Made by a program: the position numbers and the translations under genes
Part shown: positions 8,525 through 16,778 of the stretch, one piece after another
Layout of the letters: each line of letters begins with the position of its first letter
Position numbering within the stretch: position 1 is the stretch's first letter
Assembly (NCBI RefSeq): GCF_019083805.1
Contig: NZ_JAHRDV010000003.1
Location: 273,682-337,681, forward strand
DNA length: 64,000 nucleotides
Reading direction: 5' to 3'
Origin: Acetobacter estunensis
GTDB taxonomy: Bacteria; Pseudomonadota; Alphaproteobacteria; Acetobacterales; Acetobacteraceae
Notes under the pieces: generated by a model
Databases searched by the model: none
What the model was told of the DNA's origin: nothing
The model's input: only the letters and a program-made list of their open reading frames with translations

Positions 8525-10858
8525 GTGTTGAGACACGATATCCCCGCCCTCACGTCCTCTCGCGCCCGCCTGTCCCTCCGGCATATTCTGCCGTTGGCGG
8601 CACTCCCAGCGCTGGCGTTGCTTTCGGGCTGCGCGGACACACCACCTCGCGTGCCGCCACTGCCCATCTCCAGCCGCATGTACAACCAGACCGCCACGCC
8701 TCGCGTGGACGGAGACGTGGGCAGCACCGAAACCACCAAGGGCGGCACACTCAGCTACGGACATGTCCACGCCATGCCAGGACATGAACCGTCCGCTTCT
8801 ACGGGAGGCGACATCACACTGAACTTCGTGGACGCGGACATCCAGTCCGTAACGGACGAAGTTCTGGGGCGGATGCTCAAGGCGAACTATCTGGTCGATT
8901 CCAATGTGCACGGGACCATTACGCTCAAAACCCCTCGTCCGGTTAATCAGGACCAGTTGCTGGCAATCTACCGCACGGCACTGGCGGGAGCCGGTGCGGC
9001 ACTCGTCGTGGAAAATGGTGTCTATCGCGTGATATCCACTACCGCGCCGGGTGGCAACGACATGTCAGGCAGTACCGTCATCCCGCTGCGTTACACATCT
9101 GCCGAGAGTCTGGTGAAAACGCTCCAGCCCATTCTCAAGAATGGCAGCCATATCGTCGCGGCACCATCCGGCAACGCGGTGGTGGTCTCGGGTGATCCCG
9201 CCACCCGCGCCTCTCTCGATGAACTTGTGCGCACCTTTGATTCCGATGTGCTTGCCGGCCAGTCCTATGCACTCTTTCCCGCCACCAGCGGCAATGCCAA
9301 CGAACTCAGTCAGGCGCTCCAATCCGCGCTCGCGAGCAAAAAGGGGCAGGCACTGGCGGAGCGTGTGCAGGTCATCGCCATGCCACGCATCGAGTCCGTG
9401 ATGGTCATCACGGCGCACCCTCAGCTTCTCGAAGACGCGCGCCGCATGTTCGCCGTCATCGAGGCCGAACGCCGCAAAACCATCCGCCACTGGAACGTCT
9501 TTTACGTTCAGAACAGCCGTTCGAATGACGTGGCCTATGTGCTTCAACAGGCCTTCACACCCAATCATGTCACCGCCACCCCCACCGCCAAGATGCAGAC
9601 CTCTTCATCGAACTTCCAGAACAGTTCTTCCGGTAGCTCGGGAAGTTCCAGCGGTCTCAGCAGTTCGGGCAGCAGCATGGGCTTTGGTTCCTCCTCATCC
9701 GACAGCGGCCTATCGTCGCAAACCGGTCAATCCGGACAGAGTGGCACGTCATCGGGTTCCCAGACCGGATCGGGTCAGGGCGGCCAAAATGATGATGGCA
9801 TTTCCAACAATCCGCTGCTTGGTGGTCTAGGTGGCGGCAGTTCCGACAGTAACCGTGCGGGCAGCGAGATACGCATCATCCCTGACACACAAAACAATGC
9901 CGTTCTGGTTTATGGCACCGCCAATGAAGTCGAAACCATCTCGTCGATGCTGCGCAAGGTGGACATCATGCCGCTTCAGGTGCGCGTGGATGCCACTGTA
10001 GCAGAAGTCTCCTTGAACGATGCGCTCAATTACGGCACGCAGTTCTTCTTCAAATCCGGCGGTATCAACGGCATTCTCAGTAATGCCTCTCAGTCGCTGG
10101 GCAGCGCCAATCTCGTGTCGTCTCAGCTTTCGAGCAGCTTTCCCGGCTTCGTGCTGGGCGGCTCGGGACAGGGAGGTGCGCCATTTGTCATAAATGCGCT
10201 CCAGTCCGTCACCAAAGTGCGCGTTCTGTCTTCACCTGAACTGATGGTGGTGGATAACCAACCGGCCTCACTCATGGTGGGCGACATGGTGCCCTACCTG
10301 ACCGGCACCACGGCAGGGGTGCTCACCTCCAACTCCACCATCACCAACTCCATCAACTATCAGCCCACAGGCGTCATCCTTCAGGTCACGCCTCATGTCA
10401 GCAATGGCGGCACCGTCACGCTCGACATTACCCAGCAGGTTAGTTCAGTGGCGTCGAGCACCACTTCCACTGGCAGCGGTTCGATCAACAGCCCGACATT
10501 CTCCCAACGACAGGTCACATCCCGCGTGGTTATTGGGGATGGACAGACGGTCGGACTGGCCGGTCTGATCTCCGACAAATCCAACCGCAACAACGCGGGC
10601 ATGCCGTGGCTGAAAGATATACCGCTGCTTGGAATGCTAGGCGGCACGCAGACTAATACGCGTGACCGCACTGAGCTGCTTATCCTCATCACGCCGCACG
10701 TCATTCACAGTCAGAGCGAGGCCTATGCCCTGACGGAAGATCTGCGCGAACAACTGCCGCATGCCGCAGTGCTCTCGCATGAGATGAACACCATGCCGGC
10801 CACCGGTCAGGCCGATCCGCAACAACGCTTGCTCAATACGGTTGGATTGCACGACTGA
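8525..10858 (+). CDS. gspD: T2SS outer-membrane secretin GspD, predicted lipoprotein
   Basis: 777 residues from a GTG at 8525, preceded by GGTGAA. The N-terminus LPLAALPALALLSGC is a lipoprotein signal with Cys at residue 36, so this secretin is probably lipidated and could reach the outer membrane without a separate pilotin, as HxcQ-type liposecretins do. N0/N1/N2 domains follow. A Ser/Gly/Gln-rich low-complexity linker spans residues about 360-445, before the N3 domain (IRIIPDTQNNAVLVYG) and the secretin core (VGDMVPYL, RQVTSRVVIGDGQTVGLAGL, ELLILITPHVI). It forms the exit channel. No gspC partner is visible. Confidence 0.92.
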   Translation: MLRHDIPALTSSRARLSLRHILPLAALPALALLSGCADTPPRVPPLPISSRMYNQTATPRVDGDVGSTETTKGGTLSYGHVHAMPGHEPSASTGGDITLNFVDADIQSVTDEVLGRMLKANYLVDSNVHGTITLKTPRPVNQDQLLAIYRTALAGAGAALVVENGVYRVISTTAPGGNDMSGSTVIPLRYTSAESLVKTLQPILKNGSHIVAAPSGNAVVVSGDPATRASLDELVRTFDSDVLAGQSYALFPATSGNANELSQALQSALASKKGQALAERVQVIAMPRIESVMVITAHPQLLEDARRMFAVIEAERRKTIRHWNVFYVQNSRSNDVAYVLQQAFTPNHVTATPTAKMQTSSSNFQNSSSGSSGSSSGLSSSGSSMGFGSSSSDSGLSSQTGQSGQSGTSSGSQTGSGQGGQNDDGISNNPLLGGLGGGSSDSNRAGSEIRIIPDTQNNAVLVYGTANEVETISSMLRKVDIMPLQVRVDATVAEVSLNDALNYGTQFFFKSGGINGILSNASQSLGSANLVSSQLSSSFPGFVLGGSGQGGAPFVINALQSVTKVRVLSSPELMVVDNQPASLMVGDMVPYLTGTTAGVLTSNSTITNSINYQPTGVILQVTPHVSNGGTVTLDITQQVSSVASSTTSTGSGSINSPTFSQRQVTSRVVIGDGQTVGLAGLISDKSNRNNAGMPWLKDIPLLGMLGGTQTNTRDRTELLILITPHVIHSQSEAYALTEDLREQLPHAAVLSHEMNTMPATGQADPQQRLLNTVGLHD

Positions 10859-10859
10859 T

Positions 10860-11696
10860 ATGGCGGCAAAGCCGAACGCCACGAGTGAGGACGGCTTTGC
10901 CCTTCTGCTCGTGCTGTGGACGCTTGGCTTCCTGGCACTGATCGGCAGTCAGGCTCTGATCACGGGCCGCGCGGCTCTCCGCCTTGAGAACGCCACGCTT
11001 CAACGTGCAAAACTCGAAACGGCCGCTGACGCCGCGATCATGACGGAACTGTTCGTCATAAGCACTGGCCAATCACATCCCACTGAAACGTGGCATGACA
11101 TAGCAGTAGATGAGAACATGAGTGTTCTTGTTCGTAGCGTCGATGATCGCAACCGCATCAACCCTAACGTCGCGGGGCAAGCACTTATGGCCGCTTTCCT
11201 GACGGCTTCAGGGATTCCGTCCGATCAGGCGCAAACACTGGCTGCGGGCATACTTGCGTGGCGTATGCCCGGCTATCGATCGAAGGAAAACATGACAGGT
11301 GCGAAAAGCTGCACCTCGATGGGACTGCCTGTCCATACTTTGGAAGATCTGGCTGCGGTTCCGGGCATGACCGTGACTCTTCTGCACCGAATCGCGCCAC
11401 ATCTGTCATTTGCCCAACTGCACTTGCCTGATGGAACGAGCCACGATCCTGTTGTTCGACAGGCCATAGCGCGCTCAAGCATTTCAAACGGCTCCGACCA
11501 GATGTCCAATGCCGGAGATGTCGAAGAAGAGTCTCTGATCGTGGTGGATGCTACAGCCAGCCACGCGGATCATCACATGCATCGACATGCGGAAGTCATT
11601 TTGCTTCCGGATGCTCGCCCCGTCCCTTGGCGCGTTGTGCGCTGGGAGACGGAGACACGGGACATGATGTCCTCAGAGATTGCAGATCATCCCTGA
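10860..11696 (+). CDS. gspK: T2SS minor pseudopilin GspK
   Basis: 278 residues from the ATG at 10860, one base after the gspD stop. The leader MAAKPNATSEDG is followed by FALLLVLWTLGFLALIGSQ. The mature protein lacks Glu+5, which is normal for GspK, the tip pseudopilin. The large alpha domain has the family blocks SVDDRNRINPN, ILAWRMPGYRSKENM and SMGLPVHTLEDLAAVPGM. The last 24 bases overlap the end of gspG on the other strand. Confidence 0.88.
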   Translation: MAAKPNATSEDGFALLLVLWTLGFLALIGSQALITGRAALRLENATLQRAKLETAADAAIMTELFVISTGQSHPTETWHDIAVDENMSVLVRSVDDRNRINPNVAGQALMAAFLTASGIPSDQAQTLAAGILAWRMPGYRSKENMTGAKSCTSMGLPVHTLEDLAAVPGMTVTLLHRIAPHLSFAQLHLPDGTSHDPVVRQAIARSSISNGSDQMSNAGDVEEESLIVVDATASHADHHMHRHAEVILLPDARPVPWRVVRWETETRDMMSSEIADHP

Positions 11697-12122
11697 ATCT
11701 GTTCCAGCCTTTCCTGAAGGCCCTTGTGAGCACAGATCGTAATCATGGCCTTCCCGATCGGCAGGGGAACGATAGACATAGGGATGATTCCACGGATCCA
11801 GCGGAACGGTCGCGTCTTTCAGATAAGGCCCATTCCAGTTCTCGGCCGATGATGGCTTATGAACGAGAGCATCCAATCCATCTTCGGACGTAGGATAAAC
11901 GCCCGTATCGAGCTTGTACATGTCCAAAACGGTCCCAAGCCGCGCAATAGACTGCTTCGCAACCGAGATGCGGGCTCCCCCCAACTGGCGCAGAGCCGCT
12001 GGCGCCACCAGCCCTACAAGAAGGCCAAGGATGGCCAGCACCACCAGAATTTCCAGAAGTGTAAACCCGGCCTCATCGTGCGACCGATCGGTATTGGCCT
12101 CCTGTGAGCATGACATTTTCAT
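11673..12122 (-). CDS. gspG: T2SS major pseudopilin GspG
   Basis: 149 residues. The leader ends DEAG, followed by FTLLEILVVLAILGLLVGLV (Phe+1, Glu+5). The body has the GspG blocks LDMYKLDTGVYPTSEDGLDAL, WNGPYLKD and DPWNHPYVYRSP, and the calcium-loop region near the end (REGHDYDLCSQGPSG). GspG builds the shaft of the pseudopilus and is needed in large amounts, which may explain why it has its own promoter region. It faces gspK and overlaps it by 24 bases at the 3' ends. AAGGCGG lies just before the ATG. Confidence 0.93.
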   Translation of the reverse strand: MKMSCSQEANTDRSHDEAGFTLLEILVVLAILGLLVGLVAPAALRQLGGARISVAKQSIARLGTVLDMYKLDTGVYPTSEDGLDALVHKPSSAENWNGPYLKDATVPLDPWNHPYVYRSPADREGHDYDLCSQGPSGKAGTDSGMICNL

Positions 12123-12254
12123 GAACCGCCTTTCTCAACCGTATAAGGGCAGTTACTAGACGCCAGAAAATGTCATGGACAGACAAAGAACAGCGGCAGA
12201 TTTCGTCTTAATAAAACTTTCACGAATCTGCACAGCGACCCGACAGAGGCCCAC

Positions 12255-12671
12255 ATGCCCGCTCCCCTTCTTGCCTGCATGCTTGCCGCCGCCATCCGTT
12301 ACGACATACCGCCACGAGTGCTGCCCGCGATATGGGAAGTTGAACGAGGAACGATCGGCCTTGTACACCGCAATGCCAACGGCACGGATGATCTCGGACT
12401 CATGCAAATCAACACGCAATGGATCACCACAATTTCCCAGATCACGCATATGCCCGCCGTACAGACAGCAGCGCGTCTCGTGTCAGACGGCTGTTTCAAT
12501 ATTGCCGCTTCGGCAATGATCCTACGGACTTATATGAATGAAACGCATGGTGACCTGATGCAGGCAATCGGCAATTATCATTCTCATACGCCTGATCTGA
12601 ATAACGCTTACCAGCAGCAAGTTATGCGAAAAGCGATGCGCTTATTTTCTAGGACACCCACCACCCAATAG
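12255..12671 (+). CDS. Small lytic transglycosylase (SLT domain)
   Basis: 138 residues, almost entirely one SLT (lysozyme-like) domain: AIWEVERG with the likely catalytic Glu at about residue 30, GLMQINTQW, FNIAASAMILRTYM and IGNYHSH. Enzymes of this VirB1/IpgF kind open local holes in peptidoglycan for secretion machines or pili. I see no clear cleavable signal peptide; the N-terminal LLACMLAAAI stretch may be part of the fold, so how it reaches the periplasm is uncertain. It lies between gspG and the Tad operon and could serve either. Confidence 0.75.
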   Translation: MPAPLLACMLAAAIRYDIPPRVLPAIWEVERGTIGLVHRNANGTDDLGLMQINTQWITTISQITHMPAVQTAARLVSDGCFNIAASAMILRTYMNETHGDLMQAIGNYHSHTPDLNNAYQQQVMRKAMRLFSRTPTTQ

Positions 12672-12798
12672 TATACATGAAATGAAAATTGAATATGTTA
12701 CAAAAAAGTATTTAATTTACCACAATTAAGCAAATCATCATCGTAATAAATACATTAAATATAAGTCAAAAAATTATTTTTAAATAAATCAATGACAT

Positions 12799-13542
12799 TC
12801 ACTGCAAAAAAACACCTTTCGCATTTTTGTATCCCCATATTTCCTTCAATTTTTTCATATGGTCACTCACTTTGTTATTTGGAATATATTTATACAAAAT
12901 CGCTTCAGCTTCTGAAAATCGACCATTAGCAACCAATACCGCAGCATAGTCTTCCTGCACTTTTGACGTGGTATCTTGTGCCATCGCATACGGTTTAATG
13001 ATAGAAAGTCCTGTTTTTGCATCCCCGGACAACGCAAGAGATAAGCCCAAATTAATTTCTGGAGATATTTGCGTCGGATCTAACGAAATAGCTTTTCGAT
13101 AAACATCCTGCGCTTCGGAATATTTTCCGTTTAAATCTAACGAAATACCATAATCATTCATAACGTGCACATCGTTAGGATAAAGTGCTGTTATTTTTTC
13201 TAAAATCTTCTGAGATTTATACGGGTTTTTGTTTATGTAAATACGAGCCAATCCCACCCATGCCTCTTTCGATTCAGGATGAATAGATAACGCTTCTTTG
13301 TAAAGGGAAATAGCTGCATCTTGCCGTTGTAATATTGAATTCGCAGCAGCCTCACGCATGATGATTCCATAATTTCCTGGATAGCGATGATATAAATCAT
13401 TCAACTCATACATCGCATTCTCCGTCGCACCACTGGCCAACTGAGCATCAATCACATCTAAATCTTTTTCTGAGAAACTCTGCTGCACAGAACAGCCAGA
13501 AATCAACAGAGAAATCGCCATCAAAATTATATAAAAAAACAA
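12799..13542 (-). CDS. tadD: Tad pilus assembly lipoprotein TadD (TPR)
   Basis: 247 residues from a TTG at 13542. AAGGTGG sits six bases upstream, and the N-terminus then reads LFFYIILMAISLLISGC, a lipoprotein signal; a longer ATG reading from 13617 would overlap tadC and bury the signal. The rest is a row of TPR repeats (AISLYKEALSIHPESKEAWVGLARIYI, AQDVYRKAISLDPTQISPEINLGLSL). TadD-type lipoproteins support secretin assembly. It is the last gene of the tad operon, 11 bases after tadC, and is strongly A+T rich. Confidence 0.82.
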   Translation of the reverse strand: MFFYIILMAISLLISGCSVQQSFSEKDLDVIDAQLASGATENAMYELNDLYHRYPGNYGIIMREAAANSILQRQDAAISLYKEALSIHPESKEAWVGLARIYINKNPYKSQKILEKITALYPNDVHVMNDYGISLDLNGKYSEAQDVYRKAISLDPTQISPEINLGLSLALSGDAKTGLSIIKPYAMAQDTTSKVQEDYAAVLVANGRFSEAEAILYKYIPNNKVSDHMKKLKEIWGYKNAKGVFLQ

Positions 13543-13553
13543 ATTACACCACC

Positions 13554-14468
13554 TTATTTCTTTAATATACTCATTACATTCACAATAGCTGGGCCAGCAA
13601 CGATAATAAACATACATGGTAAAAGAAATATTATCATGGGGAATGTTAAGACGACAGAAAGTTTGGCAGCTCTTGCCTCAAAATTTGTCAGTTTCTCTTC
13701 TCGTATTTCGGAAACCAAGATTCTCAGAACCGATGCGAGAGGTGTTCCCGTTTCCAGACTTTGGGAGAGAGCGGCGCTTAGTCGTTCCAATGCCGGAATC
13801 CCAGTTCGTTTTCCCAACGCTTCAATCGCCTGCATCTGATCGGAATTAACTCTCATTTCATCTACAGTTTTACGAAATTCTTTAGCCACATTTGGATTTA
13901 AGGATTTCATTTCCGAAGAAACGCGTTCCATGCTGGGTTCCATGGCCAAACCAGACTCTGCACAGACTAAAAAAATATCCAACGCATCGCCCATTCCCAT
14001 TTCCACAGACCTTAAGTAAATAGCATAGCGTTGATCCAAATAAACATTCGGAACTATAAAACCAAACCACAAAAATACTGCAGTAAATATTTTCTCAAAA
14101 AGATAATTACTTGTCATATGAGGCAAAAATAACAAACTAAATAGAAAAAACAAAATAGCACAACCGAACTTACTTCCAACTAAAATTCTTACATCCACGT
14201 CATACTTATAAATGTCCTTCTTTTTAATTCCATAAATAATATCTTTTGGAAAAAAATGAAAATTTATAATATATTCACCGATAAATAAAAATGATCTTAC
14301 AATTATACTACTCCTTACAACATCAGAATCAAAAACATCAACATCATACTGACAAAAACTCAACACTCTATTCTTTATATTTTTTCTCTTTTTAATATTT
14401 AAGCTAATATTGTGAACAGAAAAAAGCATTAAACCAATAAATACAGAAATAAAAATATACATACTCAT
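13554..14468 (-). CDS. tadC: Tad pilus inner-membrane protein TadC
   Basis: 304 residues with N-terminal and C-terminal membrane helices and one T2SSF domain in the middle (DALDIFLVCAESGLAMEPSMERVSSEM, LGKRTGIPALERLSAALSQSLETGTPLASVLR). It pairs with TadB to form the platform for the TadA ATPase. The start overlaps the tadB stop by four bases. The N-terminal third is very A+T and Lys/Ile/Phe rich, unlike the T2SS genes nearby, while the T2SSF domain is better conserved. Confidence 0.88.
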   Translation of the reverse strand: MSMYIFISVFIGLMLFSVHNISLNIKKRKNIKNRVLSFCQYDVDVFDSDVVRSSIIVRSFLFIGEYIINFHFFPKDIIYGIKKKDIYKYDVDVRILVGSKFGCAILFFLFSLLFLPHMTSNYLFEKIFTAVFLWFGFIVPNVYLDQRYAIYLRSVEMGMGDALDIFLVCAESGLAMEPSMERVSSEMKSLNPNVAKEFRKTVDEMRVNSDQMQAIEALGKRTGIPALERLSAALSQSLETGTPLASVLRILVSEIREEKLTNFEARAAKLSVVLTFPMIIFLLPCMFIIVAGPAIVNVMSILKK

Positions 14469-15442
14469 CTTAGTAAAACCTTGATTATGGCAAACATAGA
14501 ACCCACCCCCAAGAAAAACAAAATACCTGCTATCATAAATATAAACAATCCACTGCTCGTATCAAAAAAAACACTTAGATACGATTTATCAACAAAGTAA
14601 AGCATAAAAAGCATAAAAATAGGCATACCCATCAAAACATAACAACTCAATCGAGCTTCAGATGCTAACGCAATAGCCTTCTTTCTAGCCATTAATTTTT
14701 TTCTAACATTTCCAGCAAAACTATCAAGTACTTCAGACAATCCACCTCCAGTACGAGACTGCAATCCAACAATTATTGAAAAAAACTTATATTCATTTAC
14801 ATTAGACGATATTGACATTTCATCTAATGACTCCGACAAGTCTTTACCGACAGAAATACTCTCCACGACAGACTCGAATAAATTTTTTGTTGGCTGAGGA
14901 GCTTGACGCGCGACAATTTCTAGACTTCTTGGCAATGAAATACCAATTTTCAAACTTCTAGACATCATAAATACTGCGTCCGGCAACTGCTCAATTAATT
15001 TAGTTTTATAGATACCATATTTCCTCATTAAAATAATTTTTAATAAAATTAAATAAATAAACAAAAAACACAAAAAATACTTTAACTTAAAAATATATAC
15101 CGCCACAAATCTCACAACAACAATAACACCAAAAAATACAGCAAAAGAAATTGTAAAAAATTTCCTTATGTAACCCTCTCTAAATTCATATGCATTAAAC
15201 TTTACTCCAACAATAATTTCTAATAAATTATAAACAAAATCATATCTATTAATTTTACTAATTATTAAACTTTTACTTTCTTCTTTTGAAGATTCATTAA
15301 AATTATTATAAACAACTACTTTAATTCTATTTATTTTTTTTATATTTTTGTTATTGTTTTTAAATAAAATTGACAATGAAATTATAAAAAAAGACATTAA
15401 AAAAAGTATTATTCCGATATACATAATCAAATAATTACTCAT
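14465..15442 (-). CDS. tadB: Tad pilus inner-membrane protein TadB
   Basis: 325 residues: N-terminal helix, paired helices at about residues 95-140, then a T2SSF domain (LPDAVFMMSRSLKIGISLPRSLEIVA, GLQSRTGGGLSEVLDSFAGNVRKKLMARKKAIALASEARLS, quoted in parts) and C-terminal helices. The RxGGxLSE-type block is typical of TadB. It overlaps tadA by eight bases and tadC by four. It is the most A+T-rich gene in the window: the 60 bases from 15001 contain only seven G or C. Confidence 0.88.
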   Translation of the reverse strand: MSNYLIMYIGIILFLMSFFIISLSILFKNNNKNIKKINRIKVVVYNNFNESSKEESKSLIISKINRYDFVYNLLEIIVGVKFNAYEFREGYIRKFFTISFAVFFGVIVVVRFVAVYIFKLKYFLCFLFIYLILLKIILMRKYGIYKTKLIEQLPDAVFMMSRSLKIGISLPRSLEIVARQAPQPTKNLFESVVESISVGKDLSESLDEMSISSNVNEYKFFSIIVGLQSRTGGGLSEVLDSFAGNVRKKLMARKKAIALASEARLSCYVLMGMPIFMLFMLYFVDKSYLSVFFDTSSGLFIFMIAGILFFLGVGSMFAIIKVLLR

Positions 15443-16778
15443 TTAACGTATTATTCCATGCTTTATCTAACTGATATCCAACCAATGACTCATAAAAACT
15501 CGGTCTTGATTTTGATACTTTATAATGCCCCTGTATTTTTCCATCATATCCTTCTCCATCCATACTAAAGCTAATTACATCATTCAATGTTACCACATCG
15601 CCTTCAATACCAGAAACATCAGTTATTTGTACTATTCTTCTTACTCCATCTCTTTGACGCTCTATCTGAACAATCAAATCGACTGCACCTACAATCTGAG
15701 TCCTAATAGCCCCCGCAGAAAGTCCAAAATTTCCCATTTGTACCATATTTTCTATTCTTGTAAGAGCATCTCTCGTCGTATTAGCATGAATAGTTGACAT
15801 ACTTCCATCATGCCCTGTATTCATAGCTTGAAGCATATCAAATGCTTCAGCTCCACGGACCTCACCAATAATAATTCTATCAGGTCGCATCCGCAAAGCA
15901 TTCCTTACCAAATCTCTTTGTGTAATCTCACCAGTACCCTCAATAGAAGGAGGGCGAGTTTCCAATCTAACGACATGAGGCTGCTGGAATTGCAACTCAG
16001 CAGCATCTTCTACGGTAATTATTCTCTCACCTGGATCTATCAAACGCGACATAGCATTCATTAGCGTCGTTTTTCCAGAACCTGTACCACCAGAAATAAT
16101 AACATTTAGTCGTATTCTAGAAGCTATTTCAAGTAATTTTGCAACTTTTACTGAACAACTTCCATTTTCAACTAACTGTTTAAAATCTATCTTCCTTCTA
16201 GAAAATTTTCTAATTGAAAGATAAGGACCATCTAATGCCAAAGGAGGAAAAACGATATTAACTCGTGAACCATCTTCTAATCTAGCATCAACTGTTGGAC
16301 TAGATTCATCAACTCTGCGCCCAACACCCGAAGCTATCCTTTGACTAACGGCAATCAAATGGCGTCTATCTCTAAATTTTATTCCAGAATCCGCTAATTT
16401 TCCGTATTTTTCTATAAAAATTTTATACGGACCATTTACCATAATATCGGTAATTTTGTCATCATCCAGTAAGGGCTGAATTGGACCCAAACCATTAATA
16501 TCATTAACCAACTCATTAGCTAAAAGCTTTTGCTCTCTCGCGTTAAGCTGAACTCTTTTTTCATTCGCTATTTCATTAACAACACGCTCAATTTCAGGGA
16601 TAAGCCTCTCAGAAGAAAGTTTCGAAACCGCGATCGGATCCAGTCTCTCCAAACACAAACCATGCAACTCAGCCCACTGCACGATCATCTCTTTATGTGC
16701 AGGATGTACGACATCGCTATCAAAATGTATATCAGGTCTGTTTGACATCTTTTTCCCAAATGACGGAGAAATAGTCAT
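15435..16778 (-). CDS. tadA: Tad pilus assembly ATPase TadA/CpaF
   Basis: 447 residues from the ATG at 16778, whose ATGA overlaps the tadZ stop; an upstream ATG at 16811 is less likely. It shows the CpaF pattern: KITDIMVNGPYKIFIEKYGK, Walker A GGTGSGKTTLMNAM, an Asp box (ERIITVEDAAELQ), Walker B (RPDRIIIGEVRG) and the His box GHDGSMSTIHAN. As a bifunctional secretion ATPase it drives Flp pilus extension and, in other species, retraction. A+T rich throughout. Confidence 0.94.
   Translation of the reverse strand: MTISPSFGKKMSNRPDIHFDSDVVHPAHKEMIVQWAELHGLCLERLDPIAVSKLSSERLIPEIERVVNEIANEKRVQLNAREQKLLANELVNDINGLGPIQPLLDDDKITDIMVNGPYKIFIEKYGKLADSGIKFRDRRHLIAVSQRIASGVGRRVDESSPTVDARLEDGSRVNIVFPPLALDGPYLSIRKFSRRKIDFKQLVENGSCSVKVAKLLEIASRIRLNVIISGGTGSGKTTLMNAMSRLIDPGERIITVEDAAELQFQQPHVVRLETRPPSIEGTGEITQRDLVRNALRMRPDRIIIGEVRGAEAFDMLQAMNTGHDGSMSTIHANTTRDALTRIENMVQMGNFGLSAGAIRTQIVGAVDLIVQIERQRDGVRRIVQITDVSGIEGDVVTLNDVISFSMDGEGYDGKIQGHYKVSKSRPSFYESLVGYQLDKAWNNTLNE

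Noticed and set aside
12672..12798. A+T-rich gap after tadD as a possible terminator or attachment site
   Set aside because: No convincing stem or direct repeats; simply part of the A+T-rich stretch.
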